From: Manduca sexta
Lineage: Eukaryota > Arthropoda > Insecta > Lepidoptera > Sphingidae
Direction of reading: 5' to 3'
Assembly: GCF_014839805.1 (NCBI RefSeq)
Contig: NC_051115.1
Span: 496,001-560,000, forward strand
DNA length: 64,000 nt
Positions 58,360-64,000 of this stretch are shown piece by piece. Under the pieces are notes generated by a model. The model was not told the DNA's origin and made no database searches. It saw nothing but the letters and a program-made list of their open reading frames with translations. The translations under genes and the position numbers were made by a program. The stretch's first letter is position 1. Every line of letters starts with the position of its first letter.

Positions 58360-58915
58360 GGGTTTCCATCTTAATAATTACTCAGTCATATTATATCGGA
58401 CAGACAAAAGGAAATATAGGGACCCACGTAAAAGAACATATAGCTGACGTGAAAGACCGACGCTCTACGAAATCTGCAGTCGCTGAACACTCTGAAGGAG
58501 GCGCCAATCATTATTTGCAACTAGACAAGCCACAAATCCTCGCCAAAGAACACCGATTCCTGCATAGGATGATTCGCGAGGCTATTGAAATTAAAAAACA
58601 TCCTAATTTCAATAGGGAAGATGGTTGGAAGCTTGCACAAGCCTGGGATCCAGTTCTACATTTAATTAAATCGGATCCCAAAAGACCGGCTGCCAGATTT
58701 CAAGACATTGTGAGCTCATTCTGCTTACATCGGACCACCAACCCTCCACCATACCCCCGTGCCTCGGAATCACGTAAAGCCGTTGGTCTTGCGCCTGATC
58801 TCTCCGGTCATGACGGGCCGTCTCACTGAACTATGAGAGTGAAGGAACAGAGAGTGCTGTGTATTGCACCCACTTGTGCACTATAATATCTCCTGCGTGG
58901 CTGATCTCCGTCGAG
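58360..58915 (+). mobile_element. Penelope-like element 3' part with GIY-YIG endonuclease
   Basis: The frame up to TGA at about 58829 reads YYIGQTKGNIGTHVKEH, AVAEHSEGGANH, ILAKEHRFLHRMIREAIEI and HPNFNREDGWKLAQAWDPVL. These are the conserved pieces of the GIY-YIG endonuclease at the C-terminus of Penelope-like proteins. The 3' UTR holds a stretch that recurs at 7262, 28740 and 31288. The 5' side abuts a family D MITE, and the reverse transcriptase is missing. Confidence 0.82.
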
Positions 58916-59059
58916 TTTAGACGCCGTGGACGAAATTCGTCTGAGAGGAATAACACAGCATTACGATTTTTCTCCTGTTAAGGGAAGGTAGAAGTGTCAT
59001 ACGAATATATTGTATTGCCAGCTGTGTAACCACCTGTAACCATTCACAGGGTACCATCG

Positions 59060-59370
59060 ATTTCAATGTACTACGTACTAGATCTGGCGTTCCGTACACT
59101 CATTGTGTTCGACTCAACTGTACTGCAATCCGTACACCTGACTTTAGTATGATTTCAAAATTGACTGCGTGTGGTTATGTACGGAGTGGCGCTTATAAAG
59201 TGTAAACCTGGATCTGAATAAAAAATATAAGTCAAATAAGTAAAATTATTTGTTGTTCAAGTGAATAAATAGGTTATAACAGTGACGTTTTGGTTGCCAT
59301 TTTAGTTCAGATTTTGAACAAATAGTTTATATGGACGTTCGTGTCTATAGAATATACGTCAATGTAGGGT
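59060..59370. repeat. Dispersed repeat shared with 3715-3925
   Basis: Same three blocks in the same order, with about 100 bp more in the middle. A tRNA-like SINE head remnant (GGGTTTTGAACCCAAGATC) follows at 59400-59470. Confidence 0.6.
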
Positions 59371-59621
59371 ACAATGTCAGACTGTAGGTTGAAATTTTAC
59401 ACGAATCGGGTTTTGAACCCAAGATCTCAGCACGGCAGACGCACCGCAATACATGTACGCCACTAAAGCAAAATAATACACACAACTTTAAAGACGTGCG
59501 TAATTTGGAGCAAAGTTTGAACTTGGAACCTGCGATCTTTGTATCGTCATTCCGTTCTAACAACTAAGCTATTGCGGTTATTTGACCTAGTGTTAAACTT
59601 TATTTTAATCCATACTTATGC

Positions 59622-59804
59622 AGTCTTACTTTTAAACTTGTTTTAGCGTTAGGTCGTTAAGAATTGCTTAAATGGCTGTCAAAAATATCACCGGTTCCTA
59701 GTTTAAACCTTAAGAGGCAAGATGGCGGCTTGACTTACAGCTGATCGAGTAAATTTGTGTTTAACTAAGCATAGCTTTGCGAAATTTGTATAAATAAAAC
59801 TGAT
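59622..59804. mobile_element. Element family G, single-unit copy
   Basis: Starts GCAGTCTTACTTTTAAAC and ends TATAAATAAAACTG, an imperfect inverted repeat. The 28-bp unit occurs once. Confidence 0.68.
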
Positions 59805-59924
59805 TATGGGATAGTATCTTTGTCAGTTAAGTTTTTACGACTGAACGACTGAAAAAAATACATTGAATTAAAACAATTTTTCGGATTTTATCACGGTTTT
59901 TTTTATATTATAAACTAGTTGACC

Positions 59925-60203
59925 CGACAGACGTTGTCCCGTCTTAACTAGGAATTTGCAGCGCGCATTCTGTCAATCGCTGACAGTTATTTCAACCAAT
60001 TGACAGTTATATAAAATTAATATTTTCGTTAAGTTTTCTTAGATTGTCTAATTGTTTGCGCAATTTTGAATTTTTTCTTTCATAAGAACCTTCTCCTGAC
60101 AATAACAAACACAACAAAAAAAAAAATTAATGAAATCAGTCCAGCCGTTCACGCGTGATGGCGTGACCAAGGGAAATAGGGATTCATTTTATTTATATAG
60201 ATA
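59925..60203 (-). mobile_element. Helitron-like element 1
   Basis: CTAGTTGACCCGACAGACG at the 3' end and ATTTATATAGA at the 5' end, full length. Confidence 0.82.
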
Positions 60204-60835
60204 GGATTTTTCCCAACGTTTCGAAGACTGCAGCCTTCATGTTTACGGGGGGACTGAGGTTAGAAGTCAGGCATTTATCGCATACCTGACATTTTTGGTA
60301 AACAGTGATGGTTCCCCAGACGAAATGGTTTGTAAGAACTATAACACAAATTGGTTGTGCACAAATATAAAAATTTAATGTCATTTACTTCTTATTTTAC
60401 GAGCATATAAATGAACTGCTCTAAACAACAATAAAAACCAGTTGTATTTGTTTCTCCTCTCCTTATCATGTATTGTAGTCTTTACCCTAAACTGATTGAA
60501 AAGAGCAACACCAGAGTTTCGTGCCCGTTCTTCTCTGGTGAGAACTGCACGAACTGGTAGAAGTTAATATTCACGAAATCTAAAGCTGTTTTGCCATAAA
60601 TATCAAATCTATCGGACTATGAATACAAGCTTTTGCTCGCGGCTTCGCCCGCGTGAATTTTCCGGGATAGAAGTTCCGCTATATATTTTCCCGGCATAGA
60701 AAATAGTCTATGTCGTTCCCAGTGTCTCGGACTATCTCCATACCAAATTTCATTGATATCCGTTGGGTAGTTTTTGTGTTTATCTCATTCAAACAGGCAG
60801 ACAGGTGCGGTAGGGGACTTTGTTTTATATTTTTA

Positions 60836-61026
60836 CTAGCGACCCGCCCCGCTTCGCACGGGTGCAATGCTGACTATTTAATGGATGTTATTATTATACA
60901 TATAAACCTTCCTCTTGAATCACTCTATCTATTAAAAAAAACCGCATCAAAATCCGTTGCGTAGTTTTAAAGATTTAAGCACACATAGGGACAGAGAAAG
61001 CGACATTGTTTTATACTATGTAGTGA
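60836..61026 (-). mobile_element. Helitron-like element 2, internally deleted
   Basis: Both ends present, but about 100 bp between GGTGCAATGCTGA and CTATTTAATGGATG are missing relative to 13897-14189. Confidence 0.78.
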
Positions 61027-61029
61027 TAA

Positions 61030-61288
61030 TGTTTAAGGTGGAATAATTCCATTATACATTATTGTTGCGTAATTTTACGAAGCGCACGCAGCGGAAGCTC
61101 TCAAAATATTTTTTTTCGTCTTTGCAACATTTTTCATTAATGCTCCGCTCCTATTAGTCATAGCGTGATGTTATATAACCCATAGCGTTCCTCGATAAAT
61201 AGGCTATCCAACACTAAAAGAATTTTTCAATTCGAACCAGTAGTTCCTGAGATTAGCGCGGTCAAACAAACACTTCAGTTTTATATAA
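61030..61288 (-). mobile_element. Dispersed repeat related to 25225-25500
   Basis: Contains ATGCTCCGCTCCTATTAGTC and CGAACCAGTAGTTCCTGAGA. It ends at the TC start of the next Helitron-like element. Confidence 0.55.
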
Positions 61289-61583
61289 TCTATATATTAT
61301 ATAAAAATGAATCCCTATTTTCCTTGGTCACGCCATCACGCGTGAACGGCTGGACCGATTTCACTATTTATTTTTTTTTTGTTGTGTTTGTTATTGTCAG
61401 GAGAAGGTTCTTATGAAAGAAAAAGTTCAAAAAATTACACGGTATATTAGAAAATTGAAGAAAATTTAACGAAAATATTAATTTTATATAACTGTCAATT
61501 GTTTGAAATAACTGTCAGCGATTGACAAAATGCGCGCTGCAAATTCATAGTTAAGACGGGACAACGTCTGTCGGGTCAGCTAG
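61289..61583 (+). mobile_element. Helitron-like element 1, full length
   Basis: TCTATATATTATATAAAAAT start and GTCTGTCGGGTCAGCTAG end followed by T. Confidence 0.85.
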
Positions 61584-61860
61584 TAGTAAAATATAAAGCG
61601 CCACACATTGTTTTACAAAAATGCTCTTCAATCAACACATGAGACCCATTCTACCTATTCGGCGATTACGTACAACACGATGACGTCACACTTTAAAATA
61701 AACTATAAACTCAATGAGATCACCCATATTAGTCATGGCTGGTAAAAACTTATTGAAATGGTAAAAAAAAAAGGTTACATCAACATAGCCATATGAAGGT
61801 ATGGAAGATATTGTTTTGGTCTTTAATTATCGTGGCATTGATTTTATAGAATCAGCCCAG

Positions 61861-62107
61861 TCATACTTATATTATGAATGCGAAAGTTTGTGAGGATGGA
61901 TGTTTGTTCCTCTTTCGCGAAAAAGCTACTGAACGGATTTGGATGAAACTTTACAGTAGTATTGGTTATACGTCAGAATAACACATAGGCTACAATTTAT
62001 AATGATTTTGTGTAATTTGGTCATAATATAACGATACATATCAAGTAAGTCGCAAAAAAGTTATCTCGGAAAACTTCACGCAAGCGATGCCGCGAGCAAA
62101 AACTGGT
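61861..62107 (+). mobile_element. Helitron-like element 3
   Basis: Variant start (TTATATTATGAATGCGAAAG), then the family order to GCCGCGAGCAAAAACTGG. Confidence 0.68.
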
Positions 62108-62306
62108 ATTATATACTGTTCCACTGCTGCACGGGCCTCCTCTACTACTGAGAGGGATTAGGCCTTAGTCCACCACGCTGTAGTGCGGGTAGACTTCACA
62201 CACCTTCAAAATTTAGAGAGATTTAAGAACTTCTCAGGTATGATTTCCTCACGATGTTTTCCTTCACCGTTAAAGCAAGCGATAATTCAGAAAAAATACA
62301 CACATA

Positions 62307-62597
62307 TCAGTCTTACTTATAAAAATTTCTCAAATCTACGATTAGTTAAAACACAAATTTTCTCGATCAGCTGTAAGTCAAAACCCGCCATCTTGCCTCT
62401 TAAGGTTTAAACTAGGAAACCGGTGATTTTTCTGACAGCTATTTAAGCAATTCTTATTTCTGACAGCTATTTAAGCAATTCTTATTTCTGACAGCTATTT
62501 AAGCAATTCTTATTTCTGACAGCTATTTAAGCAATTCTTATTTCTGACAGCTATTTAAGCAATTCTTAATCACCTCTTAACGCTAAAACAAGTTTAG
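62307..62597. mobile_element. Element family G, expanded copy inside a SINE
   Basis: Reverse orientation of 59622-59804 with an internal tandem array. It interrupts a SINE-1 copy whose two halves continue on either side. Confidence 0.7.
62432..62571. repeat. 28-bp tandem repeat, five units
   Basis: Units start at 62432, 62460, 62488, 62516 and 62544. Each reads CTGACAGCTATTTAAGCAAT followed by TCTTATTT. Units are virtually identical. Confidence 0.95.
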
Positions 62598-62819
62598 AAA
62601 AGTCAGAGATGTGTGCCCTTGGGATTTTTACCTGCGGACATTCGTCTCGGGAGTCGGTTCCTCTCCCAACTAGGCTATCGCCGCTTTTATTGCCGAAATA
62701 AATACACATAATGCCGTCATCTCCGAAGGGCAGGCAGAAGTGCGGCCAGGAAAACTTTTCTCATTGAGTTCTGCCCAAAAATTCTCATTGGGGAATGATA
62801 ATTTTTTTACCGGAGCGGC

Positions 62820-63015
62820 AGTGACCTCACCTGATGGTAAGTGGGGTCCAATAGAATGTCGACTGACGAGAGATGATTACCCTTCGACATTCGACACAAT
62901 TATACCTGTTGGAACTGGATATACACAGGCTGATCCGGGAACGCGACTTACGTGGGCCACTATGGTTTTAACACCTTGTGTACGGTCGCTATCCGGGCGG
63001 ATATAAAATATATAT
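62820..63015 (-). mobile_element. Repeat family H
   Basis: Reverse copy from CACCTGATGGTAAGTGGGG to CGGGCGGATATAAAATATA. Confidence 0.73.
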
Positions 63016-63043
63016 CCAACCAGCAATGTTGTTTTTATCTTTA

Positions 63044-63306
63044 TCTATATATATAAAAATCCCTATTTCCCTTGGTCACGCCATCACGCGTGAACGGCTG
63101 GACCGATTTCACTATTTTTTTGTTGTTGTGTTTGTTATTGTCAGAAGAAGGTCCTTATGAAAAAAAAAAATCAAAAAATTGCGCGGGAAATTTGAAAATT
63201 TAAGAAAACTTAACGAAAATATTAATTTTATATAACTGTCAGCGATTGACAGAATGCGGCCTGCAAATTCATAGTTAAGACGAGACAACGTCTGTCGGAT
63301 CAGCTG
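63044..63306 (+). mobile_element. Helitron-like element 1
   Basis: TCTATATATATAAAAAT start; the 3' end reads GTCTGTCGGATCAGCTGG, a mutated CTAG. Confidence 0.8.
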
Positions 63307-63594
63307 GTAATTAATATAAAAATCTGAGCATTTTCATATCTCTCGTATGATCAATAAATCGTCTCATGATTTCGCTCAAGCCAATTTTCACCGTGTATAC
63401 AAATAATAATCAACTACGCTTCTAACGTTGCCAAAAACACTTGTGGTAGGTGAAAACATAGGAAAATACCGCAAGTGTTATATATAAACATCTATAAATA
63501 AACGAGTCGTGTGAAACGCGCCTAATGGAGCGTGAGGTGGCGCGGTGTTACCAAAATGTATATAGTTATATCTCGCCTTGTTCCTTTTCAAGAG

Positions 63595-63835
63595 TAAGGT
63601 GGAGCAGTAGGGGTAGATCTCTAATGTGAGAGTACGCCTGGGTACCACCGCAATGTCTATATCTGCCAAGCAGCAGTGTGTAGTCACTGTTGTGTTCCGG
63701 TTTGAACATTGTAGCCAGTGTAACTACTGGACATAATGAGACTTAACATCTCAGGAAGGCGAGCCTAGTGGTATATCATACTTTGTAATTTAAGGTATTG
63801 GGTGTTTCTACTGTTTATGAGTCGTATCGACGTAT
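63595..63835 (-). mobile_element. SINE-3-type repeat
   Basis: Reverse order: GGTACCACCGCAATGTC, GTGTAGTCACTGTTGTG, TGTAACTACTGGACATAATG, TTTCTACTGTTTATGAG. Confidence 0.65.
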
Positions 63836-63897
63836 CTGAGATCACTGTGCTGTTTACGCATAGAAAAAACTAATTCCAGTGATATTTTCAAGAAGAT

Positions 63898-63930
63898 AGG
63901 TATGTAATGTATGTATGTATGTATGTATGA
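63898..63930. repeat. (ATGT)n microsatellite
   Basis: About six ATGT units in a row near the right edge of the window. A similar ACAT run lies at 2385-2404. Confidence 0.9.
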
Positions 63931-64000
63931 AGATAGGTAATTTAGTAAAGAACTAACTTTTGCCCTCGGCTTCGCCTCTGTGAAGGAGTTTTCCGGGATA

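Larger units (their letters stand above)
62104..62687 (-). mobile_element. SINE-1 interrupted by element G
   Basis: Positions 62104-62306 and 62598-62687 are the two halves of one reverse SINE-1 copy, ending CCAACTAGGCTATCGCC. Confidence 0.75.
54000..64000 (+). other. Intron 1 of the PPP1R37-like gene, probably running past the window
   Basis: After the donor at 54000 no leucine-rich-repeat exon was found. The stretch holds MITEs, SINEs, H and G repeats, RTE, Penelope-like and Helitron-like pieces listed separately; 54060-54940 is AT-rich with nothing recognised. Confidence 0.4.

Noticed and set aside
62432..62571. A CRISPR-like array.
   Set aside because: The 28-bp units are contiguous with no spacers, and the context is a eukaryotic mobile element.

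Overview
The window looks like nuclear DNA of a moth or butterfly. It is AT-rich, its genes have short exons and long introns with GT/AG borders, and more than half of it is dispersed repeats of lepidopteran type: tRNA-derived SINEs, Helitron-like elements ending in CTAG, TA-flanked MITEs, LINE tails, Penelope-like, RTE-like and BEL/Pao pieces. Two gaps of exactly 500 N (20100-20599 and 42600-43099) cut it into three contigs. The species assignment rests on repeat and gene style only.

Contig 1 (1-20099) carries two divergent genes. On the minus strand, nine coding exons that join in phase (9999 down to position 1, running off the window) encode a protein with an RRM, a coiled coil, a Cys-rich stretch and a DUF4780-like domain. 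On the plus strand, five exons (12079-19008) encode a complete 245-residue CNC/BACH-like bZIP factor with no BTB domain.

Contig 2 (20600-42599) carries three genes for small secreted helical proteins that resemble one another. Each has a tiny first exon holding most of the signal peptide. Gene B (minus, 24841-20862) is cut off at its 3' end, gene C (minus, 33930-28408) is complete at 197 residues, and gene D (plus, 34579-37211) is complete at 196 residues. C and D are head to head. I do not recognise the family. The right side holds a nested LINE insertion and a BEL/Pao retroelement with one LTR and an open pol 3' half.

Contig 3 (43100-64000) starts with a second copy of the last 4 kb of contig 1, including bZIP exons 3-5 with a one-base frameshift. 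The repeated segment ends at one gap in contig 1 and begins at the other gap in contig 3, so contigs 1 and 3 are most simply two unmerged haplotypes of one locus, with contig 2 possibly misplaced between them. Further right is the first coding exon of a PPP1R37-like gene (53804-53999); the rest of contig 3 is repeats.

All gene models were built by hand from reading frames, splice signals and phase. No database search was run, so family names come from motif recognition. Repeat family letters (A-H, I) are labels used only here.
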